Shown here: in pieces, positions 9,727 through 17,751 of the stretch | Layout of the letters: each line of letters opens with the position of its first letter | Position numbering within the stretch: the stretch's first letter is position 1 | From: Halomicrobium salinisoli | GTDB taxonomy: Archaea; Halobacteriota; Halobacteria; Halobacteriales; Haloarculaceae | Length of the DNA stretch: 64,000 nt | Direction: 5' to 3' | Assembly: GCF_020405185.1 (NCBI RefSeq) | Contig: NZ_CP084463.1 | Coordinates: forward strand, 2,914,001 to 2,978,000 | The notes under the pieces: model-generated | What the model was told of the DNA's origin: nothing | Databases searched by the model: none | What the model saw: only the letters and a program-made list of their open reading frames with translations | Position numbers and translations under genes: made by a program

Positions 9727-9990
9727 CTACCACAGCAGCGACAGCAGATAGAGCGCCCCGGCGATACAGCCGAGCGAGAGGAGGGCGTAAAAGAGAACGC
9801 GGAGAACGGCGGTCCCGGCGTCCGAGACGACTGAACCGAGCGTGAACTCGTCGGCCCCCTCACTGCCGTCCGCCCCGGCGACGGCAGACCCGGTGTACTC
9901 ATCGGCGTTGAACAGCGTCCCCCTGCCGCCGCCGTCGTCCACCATTCCGTCCACGCTCATGGTGTGTTCGGAGTCGTCCTGGTCGGTCAC
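9727..9990 (-). CDS. small haloarchaeal membrane protein, paralogue 1
   Basis: An 87-residue protein of unknown function. It has a polar acidic N-terminal half (VDGMVDDGGG) and one long C-terminal hydrophobic region, GCIAGALYLLSLLW, at the extreme C-terminus. The GTG at 9990 was chosen by aligning it with the neighbouring paralogue (10092-10358), which begins MTAQD and shares VDGMVD, the SIVTD/SVVSD region and the tail. A TATA element 30 nt upstream supports a leaderless start there. It is convergent with the mrp operon, with 9 bases between the stops. It is probably tail-anchored or has one or two helices; the role is unknown. Confidence 0.65.
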   Translation of the reverse strand: MTDQDDSEHTMSVDGMVDDGGGRGTLFNADEYTGSAVAGADGSEGADEFTLGSVVSDAGTAVLRVLFYALLSLGCIAGALYLLSLLW

Positions 9991-10016
9991 GCTGTTGTCC
10001 GATCCCCGCCGTTCCG

Positions 10017-10028
10017 TTATAAGTTTTC
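10017..10028 (-). promoter_or_regulatory. TATA promoter of small membrane protein paralogue 1
   Basis: On the minus strand this reads GAAAACTTATAA, centred about 30 nt before the GTG at 9990. The AAAACTTAT core is shared with the promoters of the paralogue (10385-10394) and of the decarboxylase gene (51404-51413). Confidence 0.6.
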
Positions 10029-10091
10029 TCTGGAGGCCCCGGCGAGCTTCCAGAGGGACGACCCTCCCCGGAGAACGGCCGGGAAACGGGC

Positions 10092-10358
10092 CTACATCAA
10101 CAGGGACAGCAGATAGAACGCCCCGGCGAGACACCCGAGCAAGAGGAGGAGGGAGAGGAGGACGCGGATGACGGCGCTACTAACGTCCGTGACGATCGAC
10201 GCGGGAGTGAATCTCCGATCCCCGTCACCCTCGCCCGTTCTCTCTCCACCGCTCCGAGTGTACGCCTCTGTATCGAACGCCGACGCACCGGAGCCGGTGT
10301 CGTTATCGACCATTCCGTCGACGTTCACGGCGTTTTCACCTCCGTCCTGGGCGGTCAT
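10092..10358 (-). CDS. small haloarchaeal membrane protein, paralogue 2
   Basis: An 88-residue tandem paralogue of the gene at 9727-9990. Shared features are an MTxQD start, VDGMVD near residue 13, an acidic linker, and a C-terminal hydrophobic segment with GCLAGAFYLLSLLM. The ATG at 10358 was chosen over upstream in-frame codons because a TATA element sits 30 nt before it, the same architecture as the paralogue. The two genes are separated by about 100 bases that include the promoter of paralogue 1, so each is probably its own transcript. Function unknown. Confidence 0.65.
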   Translation of the reverse strand: MTAQDGGENAVNVDGMVDNDTGSGASAFDTEAYTRSGGERTGEGDGDRRFTPASIVTDVSSAVIRVLLSLLLLLGCLAGAFYLLSLLM

Positions 10359-10384
10359 GTCGTTCCATGTCCGCTCTGATCGAT

Positions 10385-10394
10385 CATAAGTTTT
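10385..10394 (-). promoter_or_regulatory. TATA promoter of small membrane protein paralogue 2
   Basis: The minus strand reads AAAACTTATG about 30 nt before the ATG at 10358. Further upstream (10395-10587) is AT-richer DNA without a recognisable gene. Confidence 0.6.
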
Positions 10395-10587
10395 CTTCGA
10401 GAAGCTATATATTATCACGCGCGCTTTCCGTACCCGGGATCAGAGAGAACGCGTCCCAACGCAGGCCCTGGCTGTACCAGCGAGGCGAACCCGTTCGGGA
10501 CAAGAGTCGTGGCTGACACGGGCTAACGACCGTCCGTCGGCCCACGGCCGGCGAGCGGTGACCTGCTTTCCGGTCTGCCTTCCTTTT

Positions 10588-10623
10588 CCACTTCTGGAAC
10601 GTGTGCCACTTCCGTTATCCTTA
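10588..10623 (+). promoter_or_regulatory. rbkR promoter with two CCACTTC direct repeats
   Basis: A TATA-like TTATCCTTAT (about 10615-10623) lies about 30 nt before the rbkR ATG at 10650. Immediately upstream are two direct copies of CCACTTC (10588-10594 and 10606-10612), 18 bases apart. Because RbkR-type proteins are autoregulators of riboflavin genes, these are candidate operator half-sites. Only the repeats and spacing are seen; the operator role is inferred. Confidence 0.35.
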
Positions 10624-10649
10624 TCCGCGGAGGCGGGCTATCGCCGTGT

Positions 10650-11345
10650 ATGGCAGAGACAGCGCGGGGCGTCGGGTACGCCGAGCTTGCGACGCTGAAG
10701 CTGCTCGCGGTCGAGGGAGCCCTCGACGGCGAGCAGAAGGTCTCCTGTGCCGACCTGGCCGACGAGCTAGACGCCTCGAACCAGACCGCCTCCCGGCGCC
10801 TCCAGCGCCTGGAGGAGGCCGGGCTGGTCGAGCGCGACATCGTGAGCGACGGCCAGCTGGTGGCGATCACCGGGACGGGCGAGCAGCGCCTCCAGCGGGA
10901 GTACGCCGACTACCGGCGGATCTTCGAGGGGGCATCGGGTGTCGACCTGACCGGCGTGGTCACCTCGGGCATGGGCGAGGGGCGGCACTACATCACCCTC
11001 CCGGGGTACATGGAGCAGTTCATCGACAAGCTCGGCTACGAGCCCTTCGCCGGGACGCTGAACGTCGACCTCGTCGGCGAGAGCGTCCGCAGGCGGGCGC
11101 GGCTGGGCGCCGTCGAGCCGGTCACCATCGAGGGCTGGGAGGACGACGAGCGCACCTACGGGCCAGCCTACTGCTACCCGGCCTCCGTCGTCGGCGGCGA
11201 CGGCGAGTACGAGCCCGCGCACGTCATCGCCCCCGAGCGGACCCACCACGGTGAGGACCAGCTAGAGATCATCGCGCCGGAGAAGCTCCGCAAGGTGCTC
11301 GGGCTGGCCGACGGCGACGAGGTGACGATCCATGTCGAGGAGTAG
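10650..11345 (+). CDS. rbkR: bifunctional regulator/CTP-dependent riboflavin kinase RbkR
   Basis: This 231-residue protein has two parts. Residues 1-90 form a winged HTH ([20 protein letters not shown]). Residues about 95-231 are the archaeal CTP-dependent riboflavin kinase domain (DUF120) with [21 protein letters not shown] and [16 protein letters not shown]. The kinase makes FMN from riboflavin using CTP. Proteins with this fusion are known in archaea as RbkR, which also regulates riboflavin genes. It overlaps ribB by 14 bases, and arfA follows, so the cluster covers the first committed steps and the last step of FMN synthesis. Confidence 0.93.
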   Translation: MAETARGVGYAELATLKLLAVEGALDGEQKVSCADLADELDASNQTASRRLQRLEEAGLVERDIVSDGQLVAITGTGEQRLQREYADYRRIFEGASGVDLTGVVTSGMGEGRHYITLPGYMEQFIDKLGYEPFAGTLNVDLVGESVRRRARLGAVEPVTIEGWEDDERTYGPAYCYPASVVGGDGEYEPAHVIAPERTHHGEDQLEIIAPEKLRKVLGLADGDEVTIHVEE

Positions 11346-12027
11346 CGACCGCGCCGCCGGGGCCGTCGAGGACGCCGTCGCCGCGTTCGGACGGGGCCGG
11401 CCGGTGCTGGTCCACGACGCCGCCGACCGCGAGGGCGAGACGGACCTGATCTACCCGGCCGACGCCGTCGAACCGGCGGACGTCGCTCGCATGCGCAACG
11501 ACGCCGGCGGTCTGGTCTGCGTGGCGCTCCCCGACGACGTGGCCGCGACCTACGAGTTGCCGTTCGTCCGCGGGGAACTCGACCACCCCGCCGCCGACGG
11601 CCACGACGTCGACTACGACGAGCGCTCCTCCTTCTCGATCACGGTCAACCACCGCGACACCTTCACCGGCATCACCGACGAGGACCGCGCGCTGACCATT
11701 ACGGCGCTGGCGGGGGCCGCCGCGGACGTCAGGGACGCCGCGCCCGGCGCGACGCCCGACGCCGACGACTTCGCGGCGTCGTTCCGCTCGCCCGGCCACG
11801 TTCACCTCCTCCGGGCCGCGCCCGGCGGGCTGGCGGACCGCCGCGGTCACACGGAACTCGGGCTGGCCCTGGCGGACGCGACCGACCGCCCGCCCGGGGT
11901 CGTCGTCTGCGAGATGCTCGACGACGAGTCCGGCGAGGCGCTCTCGCCCGGCGCCGCGAGGGCCTACGCCGACCGCGAGGGCCTGGCCTACGTCGAGGGC
12001 GCGGCGCTGGTCGACCGGTTCGTCTGA
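11332..12027 (+). CDS. ribB: 3,4-dihydroxy-2-butanone 4-phosphate synthase
   Basis: This 231-residue RibB converts ribulose 5-phosphate to 3,4-dihydroxy-2-butanone 4-phosphate and formate, supplying the four-carbon unit of riboflavin. The acidic metal-site motif [12 protein letters not shown] is near residue 35 and [14 protein letters not shown], equivalent to the usual RxGHTEA motif, is near residue 167. No GTP cyclohydrolase II domain is fused; that role belongs to arfA downstream. The start lies inside the last codons of rbkR in another frame, so the two are translationally coupled. Confidence 0.93.
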   Translation: MSRSSDRAAGAVEDAVAAFGRGRPVLVHDAADREGETDLIYPADAVEPADVARMRNDAGGLVCVALPDDVAATYELPFVRGELDHPAADGHDVDYDERSSFSITVNHRDTFTGITDEDRALTITALAGAAADVRDAAPGATPDADDFAASFRSPGHVHLLRAAPGGLADRRGHTELGLALADATDRPPGVVVCEMLDDESGEALSPGAARAYADREGLAYVEGAALVDRFV

Positions 12028-12165
12028 GCGGGCCGGCTGTTCCGACGACGGCCCACAGTACGCTCGCGCGACCCGATCCGACCAGCCGCGACCACGCCGT
12101 AACGGAATCGTGACGCGTGACGATTATGGAAACCGTTTAGTACGGCCTGTCCCTCCCTCCGATAG

Positions 12166-12333
12166 ATGAACGCAGGCGCCAGCGAGACGGCTGCGAGGCC
12201 GAGCGAGGCGAGGCCTCGGGCAGGGCGAGCGGGAGCGACCGCAGGGAGCGACACGCGAGTCGCGCGGCCGGCGAGACGTCCGATGGGGACGGCCGCCGGG
12301 AGCGGCCGGACGGGAGGTGAGTCGTCACGATGA
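12166..12333 (+). CDS. possible 55-codon leader ORF made mostly of repeat DNA, overlapping arfA
   Basis: An ATG at 12166 opens a 55-codon frame rich in Ala, Arg and Gly, whose TGA (12331-12333) overlaps the arfA ATG at 12330 in an ATGA junction. A TATA-like GTTTAGTA lies about 30 nt before 12166, so the arfA transcript could begin at this ATG and be translated through it. Most of the frame is hairpin-repeat locus B. It may be a coupling leader peptide or just repeat DNA that happens to stay open. No homology is claimed. Confidence 0.3.
   Translation: MNAGASETAARPSEARPRAGRAGATAGSDTRVARPARRPMGTAAGSGRTGGESSR
12181..12300 (+). repeat. dispersed GNA-loop hairpin repeat, locus B
   Basis: Hairpin 12194-12218 has arms CGAGGCC/GGCCTCG around GAGCGAGGCGA, the same plan as loci A and C to F but with a GAG rather than GNA triplet. 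It is followed by GAGCGGGAGCGACC and CGACACGCGA pieces also found at loci A and D. It sits between ribB and arfA, probably in the arfA leader. Apart from the leader ORF, no gene is seen in 12028-12329. Confidence 0.7.
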
Positions 12334-13097
12334 TCCAGGCGACGCTGTTCCAGCTCGACAACTACGGGCCCTGGACGACGACGCCGGCCCCGCGCCGCGA
12401 GATGGACCTCCAGACGCTCCAGTCGCGCCTCTACGCCGACGTCGCCTCGGCAGTCGGCCGGCACGACGGCTACGCCTTCTACACGCGGGGCGACAACGTC
12501 GTCGCCTTCACCGGCGGGATGGACCGCGAGGACCACCGCGCGCTCCAGCGGACCGTCCGGAACCGCTACCCCGTCACGCTCAGCGCCGGCGTCGGCGGCG
12601 GGGCGACGCCCCTGGACGCGGTCGCCGACGCGACCGAGCGCCTCCAGGCCGCCGGCAGCGCCCAGGACGCCGACCGGACCGAGGTGCTCAGCGGCGACCC
12701 GGTCGACGCGAACGAGGAGTTCCACGTCGCCCACTACGACGTCGTCGACGCGACGGGGCGGTACACCGACAGCCGGGACGCCTTCGGCGCCTACCTGACC
12801 GTCTCGCGGGTCTACGCCGCCGTCGCGGAGAAGCTCTACCGCGAGGACGACGCGCTGGCCTTCTTCGTCGGCGGCGACAACGTCATCGCCGTCTGCCCGT
12901 CGCTCTCGCGGTCGACCTACCGCGAACACGTCGACGCCGTCGCCGAGGAGACCGGCGTCGAACTGCGCGTCGGCGTCGGCGCCGGCACCCGCGCCGTCGC
13001 GGCCGGATCGACCGCGAAGGAGGCGCTCGAGCTGGCCCGCGAGGACGAGGTGAGCGTCGTCTGCGGCGGCGAGGTGGCCGCCGAGGCGCGGACGTAG
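12330..13097 (+). CDS. arfA: GTP cyclohydrolase III (IIa), ArfA
   Basis: A 255-residue archaeal GTP cyclohydrolase III, which opens GTP to the formylamino-pyrimidine phosphate that feeds riboflavin and F420 synthesis. It begins with the family N-terminus IQATLFQLDNYGPWT. The protein is a tandem pair of cyclase-like folds, each with a GDN motif: RGDNVVAF at residues 53-60 and VGGDNVIAV in the second half. A Shine-Dalgarno-like GGAGGTGA lies 11 bases before the ATG. It completes a riboflavin set with rbkR and ribB. Confidence 0.93.
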   Translation: MIQATLFQLDNYGPWTTTPAPRREMDLQTLQSRLYADVASAVGRHDGYAFYTRGDNVVAFTGGMDREDHRALQRTVRNRYPVTLSAGVGGGATPLDAVADATERLQAAGSAQDADRTEVLSGDPVDANEEFHVAHYDVVDATGRYTDSRDAFGAYLTVSRVYAAVAEKLYREDDALAFFVGGDNVIAVCPSLSRSTYREHVDAVAEETGVELRVGVGAGTRAVAAGSTAKEALELAREDEVSVVCGGEVAAEART

Positions 13098-13239
13098 GCG
13101 GACGCCGGTCGCCAGTGGCGCACGCTGCGATCCGAAACCGTGAGGTGGCCGCCGTCGATACCATCGCCGGAGTGAGCCACGCGAGCGAGTCGTCGCGGGC
13201 CGGTCGCGGTCCCGACGCGCCACGGGAGGGGGAGCCGCC

Positions 13240-14529
13240 GTGGTAGCCGGACGGCTCGGCCGGCTGGCGCGGTTCGACGCGCTCGCAGCCGTCGCGGTGC
13301 TGTGGTTCCTCGGGAAGTTCGTCCGCTACGCGCTGCCGCCGCTGTTCGGCACCATCGACGAGACCTACGGCGTCTCGCGGGCGGCGCTGGGCGGCGTCTT
13401 CACCGCGTTCATGCTCGTCTACGCGCTCACCCAGTTCCCGTCGGGGCTGCTCGCCGACCGGTTCGGATCGGTCCGCGTGCTCGCCGCCGGGGCGCTGGTG
13501 GCGGCCGCCGGCGCGCTGGCGCTGGTCGTCGACTCGCCGTTCCTCGTCCTCGTCGGTGCCGTCGCGCTCATGGGACTGGGCACGGGGACGTACAAGACGG
13601 TCAGCGTCGAACTGCTCGCGCGCGCGTATCCGGCGCGTCGGGGGCGGACGCTGGGTATCTTCGACACGTTCGGCACCTTCGGCGGCGTCGCAGCGCCGGC
13701 CGTGGTGGTGGCCGTCACCGCGCTGCCGCCCGTCCTCGGCGCGCCCTGGCGGACGCTGTTCCTGCTGGCCGGCGTCGCGACCGTGGGGCTGGCGGGGGTC
13801 GTCGTCGCCCGGGTGCCCCCGCGGCTGTCCGGACCAGATGCGGCGCCAGCGGTAACCGACGGCGATGACGCGTCGGACGGTTCGTCGACGGCGAATCCGG
13901 ACGGCTCGTCGGCCGCGGATCAGGGCGACCGCCCCGATCCGGGCTCGCTGCGGACCTACCTCGACCTCTTTCGCGACGTGCGCTTCTCGGCGTTCGTCGC
14001 CGTGACCGTCTGCTTCGGGTTCGCCTACAACGGCGCCGTCGCCTTCCTGCCGCTGTACCTCACCAGCGAGACCGCGCTCTCGGCGGCGACGGCGAACCTG
14101 CTGTTCTCCGCGCTGTTCGTCGTCAGCCTGGTCCAGCTGGTCAGCGGCGAGGCCAGCGACCGGGCGGGCGCGCTGCCCGTGCTCGCGGCGTCGCTGGGCG
14201 TCGCGACGGCGGGGTTCGCCGCGGTGCTGGCCCTCTCGTCGACGGGCGGGCCGCTGACGCTCGGGGCCGCCGTCGTCGCGCTCGGCCTCGGCTCCCACGG
14301 GTTCCGCCCGGTCCGCGGCGCCTACCTGATGGCGATCCTCCCCGACGACGTCGCCGGCGGCGGGCTGGGCGCGGTGCGGACGCTGCTGATGGGCGCCGGC
14401 GCCGTCGGGCCGGCCGTCGTCGGCTACGTCTCCGAGGCCGTCGGTTTCCGGCCCGCGTTCGGCCTGCTGGCTGCGGCGCTGGCCGCGGCGCTGGCGCTGA
14501 CGCTGGTGCTGTGGGCCCTGGAGCGGTGA
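13240..14529 (+). CDS. major facilitator superfamily transporter
   Basis: A 429-residue protein with about 12 membrane helices in two halves. They are joined by a hydrophilic acidic loop (about residues 200-240) rich in Asp, Ser and Gly. The MFS loop motif after helix 2 reads GLLADRFGSVRVL. The substrate is not readable from sequence. It starts with GTG at 13240, preceded by a purine-rich GGGAGGGGGAG. It is convergent with the LarA-like gene, so co-regulation with the acid-sugar genes is possible but unproven. Confidence 0.85.
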   Translation: MVAGRLGRLARFDALAAVAVLWFLGKFVRYALPPLFGTIDETYGVSRAALGGVFTAFMLVYALTQFPSGLLADRFGSVRVLAAGALVAAAGALALVVDSPFLVLVGAVALMGLGTGTYKTVSVELLARAYPARRGRTLGIFDTFGTFGGVAAPAVVVAVTALPPVLGAPWRTLFLLAGVATVGLAGVVVARVPPRLSGPDAAPAVTDGDDASDGSSTANPDGSSAADQGDRPDPGSLRTYLDLFRDVRFSAFVAVTVCFGFAYNGAVAFLPLYLTSETALSAATANLLFSALFVVSLVQLVSGEASDRAGALPVLAASLGVATAGFAAVLALSSTGGPLTLGAAVVALGLGSHGFRPVRGAYLMAILPDDVAGGGLGAVRTLLMGAGAVGPAVVGYVSEAVGFRPAFGLLAAALAAALALTLVLWALER

Positions 14530-14566
14530 CGCCGCGCGGCCGACGCCGCGGGCCGCAGCCGCCGAG

Positions 14567-15889
14567 TCAGTGGCGGTACGGATCCGCCGGCAGCTCGCCG
14601 TCCTCGAAGGACAGCGGCCGCAACTCGCCGACGGTGACGTCCTCGCGGTCCCGCAGCTCCCGCGCGACGGGCTCGGAGACGACCAGCTCCCCGGGCTCCA
14701 TCGTGTTCGGAATGCGGGCGATCCGTAGCTCGCCGGGGTCTGGCGTGCCCGTCGTCGACGGCGCCAGCAGGACGGCCGTCTCGTCGTCCGGCGCGATCAG
14801 GGGGAGCTTCGCCCGCCGCAGTTCCCCGCTGGTGGCGATGTTGAGGTACGTGTCGGCCAGGTCGACCTCGGCCGCGAGGTCGCGGTGGACCATATCGGCC
14901 AGCCCCACCCCCAGCGCGTTGCCGTGCGAGGGCGCCGTCAGCGAGCGCACGTAGACCCGCGTGTAGTCGGGGGACTCGGGCTCGTCCTCGCCGCGGAAGT
15001 ACGTCCGGCCGACGACGTTGGTGTCGAGGCCCGTGCCGCTGACTTCCTTGCCCATCTCGTCGACGATCAGCAGGTCCAGGTCGTCGACGGGCAAGGTCGG
15101 GAGTTCCTCGTAGGCCCGGTCGCGCAGTTCGGGCTCGCGGTCGAGAACGGCCTCGGCCGGCACGCCCTCGACGTGGGTCGCCCGGTCCGCGGCGTTCTCG
15201 ATCAGCGCGATCCCGCCCAGGACCGGGAGCTCCTCGAAGAGGATCGCCGCCCGCTCGCGGATCTCCTCGCCCATGTCCCCCGCCAGCGCGGCGTTGTGCA
15301 TCGTCTCCGCCCCCTCCCGTTTGCCCATCCCGATCACGGCCATCTTGCAGAGGCCCGACTCCACCTCGTCGGAGAAGTCGGTGTGCGGCTTGATCCGGTT
15401 CGCGAGCAGAATTGCGTCGGCCTCGCTGGCGATCCGGTCCGCGTAGATCGGACGCCCGTCGCGTTCGCCCACCTCGACGACGTCCATGCTCGCCCGGATC
15501 GGACAGCCGATCGATTCCTCGGTGATCCCCAGGTCCGCCAGCACCTCGCGCTGGCCCTCGGCGGTCGCCCCGCCGTGGCTCCCCATCGACGGGAAGACGA
15601 ACGGCTCGTACCCCCGCTCCTGCAGTTCGGCGACCGCGCCCGCGAGCAGTTCGGGGAAGTCGCGGATCCCCCGGCTGCCCGCCGTGACGGCGACGCTGGC
15701 GCCGTCCGGGAGCGACGCCAGTGCGGGCAGGTCGGCCACCGCCTCGCGGCCCGCCGCGCGGACGTCCTCGATGGAGTCCGCGTCCCACTCGACCCGGGCG
15801 GGGGCCACCCGCGGCAGGTCCGCCGCCGTGGCGTCGTTGGCCTTCGCCAGGTGCTCCGGGTCGGGCACGTCGAGCGAGATCTCGGTCAT
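14567..15889 (-). CDS. LarA-like (DUF2088) nickel-pincer racemase/epimerase homologue
   Basis: This 440-residue protein of the lactate racemase family racemises or epimerises 2-hydroxyacids using a nickel-pincer nucleotide cofactor. Four residues match the LarA cofactor/catalytic set in order and spacing: His105 (SMGSHGGAT), His169 (IKPHTDF), Lys182 (SGLCKMAV) and His198 (ETMHN), against His108, His174, Lys184 and His200 in LarA. No larB, larC or larE is in the window, so the cofactor source would be elsewhere. The DUF1537 kinase gene lies upstream on the same strand, suggesting that the substrate is a sugar acid rather than lactate. The family is well supported and the substrate is inferred. 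Confidence 0.8.
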   Translation of the reverse strand: MTEISLDVPDPEHLAKANDATAADLPRVAPARVEWDADSIEDVRAAGREAVADLPALASLPDGASVAVTAGSRGIRDFPELLAGAVAELQERGYEPFVFPSMGSHGGATAEGQREVLADLGITEESIGCPIRASMDVVEVGERDGRPIYADRIASEADAILLANRIKPHTDFSDEVESGLCKMAVIGMGKREGAETMHNAALAGDMGEEIRERAAILFEELPVLGGIALIENAADRATHVEGVPAEAVLDREPELRDRAYEELPTLPVDDLDLLIVDEMGKEVSGTGLDTNVVGRTYFRGEDEPESPDYTRVYVRSLTAPSHGNALGVGLADMVHRDLAAEVDLADTYLNIATSGELRRAKLPLIAPDDETAVLLAPSTTGTPDPGELRIARIPNTMEPGELVVSEPVARELRDREDVTVGELRPLSFEDGELPADPYRH

Positions 15890-15961
15890 AGCCGGTCTAG
15901 CGCGCGATGGAATATGAAGGTCCGCGTCGACGCCGAGACGCCACCGGCACCGAAATCGCCG

Positions 15962-17233
15962 TCACTCCCCGCCGAGCAGGTCCAGGGCGTCGACGAGCGT
16001 CGATTCGCTCCCGAACCCGCCGGCCTTGGTGACCAGCGGCGTCCCGGCGGCGGGGCCGTCCAGCAGGCGGCCGACGGGGACGCCGTCCTCGACGGCCCGG
16101 CCGGTCAGTCGGACACCGGTCGCGCCGAGTTCCCGGAGGACGTCGACGGCCACGTCGCCGCCCGTCGCCAGGAGCCCCGAAGGTGACCCCTCGTCGACGG
16201 CGACGCCGGCCGCCGACGCGAGCGCACCGGCGACCCGCTCCCGGACGGCGTCGTCGCCCAGTCCGCGCTCCGCGCCGGCGGCGAGGGCGCGCTCGACGTC
16301 TCCGCGGTCGGTCGCCGCCGTCAGGACGGCCGCTTCGCCGCGGCGCAGGCGGTCGGCGGCCGCGCTCCCCGCGCGAGCCGCCTCGTCGGCGTCCGCGAGG
16401 GCGGCGGCCCCGTCGAGTTCGACGACGGCGTCGGCGGGGACCCGCGCCAGCTGGGCCAGCGTCGTCTGGTTGACGCTGCCGACGACGGCCAGCGGCGCGC
16501 CCGGGTCGATAGACTGCTCTTCTCGGCTGTCCGTACGCGGTCCTGCGCCCGGAACCCGGACCTGCTCGGCGAGGCCGCCGCTGCCGACGTACAGCGCGTC
16601 GAACTCGCTCCCGGCGGCCGCGATAGCCTCGAGGTGGTCGGCCGTCGTCGCGTCGCAGACCAGGATCGGCGGGCGGTCGGCGGCGGCGACGGCGTCCGCG
16701 ACGAGCGCGGCGACTCGATCGCTGCCAGCCGCGACGGCGGCGAGCGGGACGGCCTCGACCGGGTGGGCGGCGTCGGCGAACAGGTCCGGGAGCGACGAGG
16801 TCGTCGGTCCCTTCGGGTCGTCGGCGTGTTCCGTCTCGGCGACGGGGGTCCCGCGGACGCGGTGGACGCCGCCCTCGGTCGTCCGCCCCGTGGCGGGGAA
16901 GGCCGGGGCGACCAGCGCGACGTCGGCGCCGGAGGCGGACAGCGCCGCCTCGACCTCGGGGACGAGGTTGCCCCGGAGCGTCGAGTCGACCTTCTTGAAG
17001 ACGACGCGCGCGGGCGCGGCCGTCACCGCGCTCGCGACGGCGCCGCGGGCCGCCGAGGGGTCGGCGTACCGGCTGTCGGTGTTGAGAGCGACGACGGGTT
17101 CGTCGGGAGCGTCCGCCCGCCCCACCGCCGAGGGGTCGGCGACCACGGCCGTGCCGTAGCCGCGCGCGGCGAAGCCCTGGGCCGTGTCCATGGCCCCCGT
17201 CAGGTCGTCGGCCGCGATCGCCACCGAGTGCAT
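15962..17233 (-). CDS. four-carbon acid sugar kinase family protein (DUF1537/OtnK-like)
   Basis: This 423-residue kinase has the N-terminal motif ADDLTGAMDTAQGFA (residues 8-22), KKVDSTLRGN near residue 100, and the C-terminal nucleotide-binding domain with LLATGGDVAVDVL and LVTKAGGFG. Family members phosphorylate C4 acid sugars such as erythronate, threonate and 2-oxo-tetronate with ATP. In bacteria they usually sit beside PdxA-like or NAD-dependent dehydrogenases and an aldolase-type OtnC. Here the partner is a LarA-like enzyme 72 bases downstream, which is an unusual combination. The exact substrate is unknown. Confidence 0.82.
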   Translation of the reverse strand: MHSVAIAADDLTGAMDTAQGFAARGYGTAVVADPSAVGRADAPDEPVVALNTDSRYADPSAARGAVASAVTAAPARVVFKKVDSTLRGNLVPEVEAALSASGADVALVAPAFPATGRTTEGGVHRVRGTPVAETEHADDPKGPTTSSLPDLFADAAHPVEAVPLAAVAAGSDRVAALVADAVAAADRPPILVCDATTADHLEAIAAAGSEFDALYVGSGGLAEQVRVPGAGPRTDSREEQSIDPGAPLAVVGSVNQTTLAQLARVPADAVVELDGAAALADADEAARAGSAAADRLRRGEAAVLTAATDRGDVERALAAGAERGLGDDAVRERVAGALASAAGVAVDEGSPSGLLATGGDVAVDVLRELGATGVRLTGRAVEDGVPVGRLLDGPAAGTPLVTKAGGFGSESTLVDALDLLGGE

Positions 17234-17367
17234 ACCGGTCCATCCGCGGCCGGGGACAAAACCCCGGCGAGCCGGGACGCGGAACCGGCGGCGAGCGCCG
17301 TCGGCGTCCCGGGGGACGACGGCGCGCGACCGGGGGCTACAAGGCGCCGACGGGCCAAGCGGGGGTC

Positions 17368-17625
17368 ATGAGCGAGACGCGGTGCTGGCTGGTCGAGCGC
17401 GACTACTGGGACAAGAACCTCGTGACGCTGGTGTACGCGACCCCGGACGGGGAGTACCAGCACACGCAGCAGCGGTCGACCCAGATGCTGCGCCAGAAGC
17501 CCACGACCGCCGCAGTCGACGTGGCCGAGGAGGACCTCGAACCAGTGCCCGACGAGGACCGGGAGCGCTACGCGACGGAGGCCGCGCGGACGGCCGAGCG
17601 CCACGACCCGGACGACGAGGTGTAG
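17368..17625 (+). CDS. small conserved haloarchaeal protein of unknown function
   Basis: An 85-residue soluble acidic protein with CWLVERDYWDKNLVTLVYAT at the N-terminus and a charged helical C-terminus. A weak TATA-like GGCTACAAG lies about 30 nt upstream. No domain is recognised. It is divergent from the acid-sugar kinase and upstream of the ABC transporter genes, but separated from them by its own spacer. Confidence 0.65.
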   Translation: MSETRCWLVERDYWDKNLVTLVYATPDGEYQHTQQRSTQMLRQKPTTAAVDVAEEDLEPVPDEDRERYATEAARTAERHDPDDEV

Positions 17626-17751
17626 CGACGACGTCCCGGCGGGGGACGCGTACCGGCGGTGAGAGGGGCCAGAGAAACCGAACGGAGAGGCCGTGGTCGA
17701 CACGGACGGGTCCAAGAAAGGTTTTACGTCGTGACGGTAAAGTGCCCGCCA

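Noticed and set aside
12137..12361. 74-codon minus-strand frame in the ribB-arfA gap
   Set aside because: Consists of complement of repeat locus B and the arfA start; no promoter or motif.
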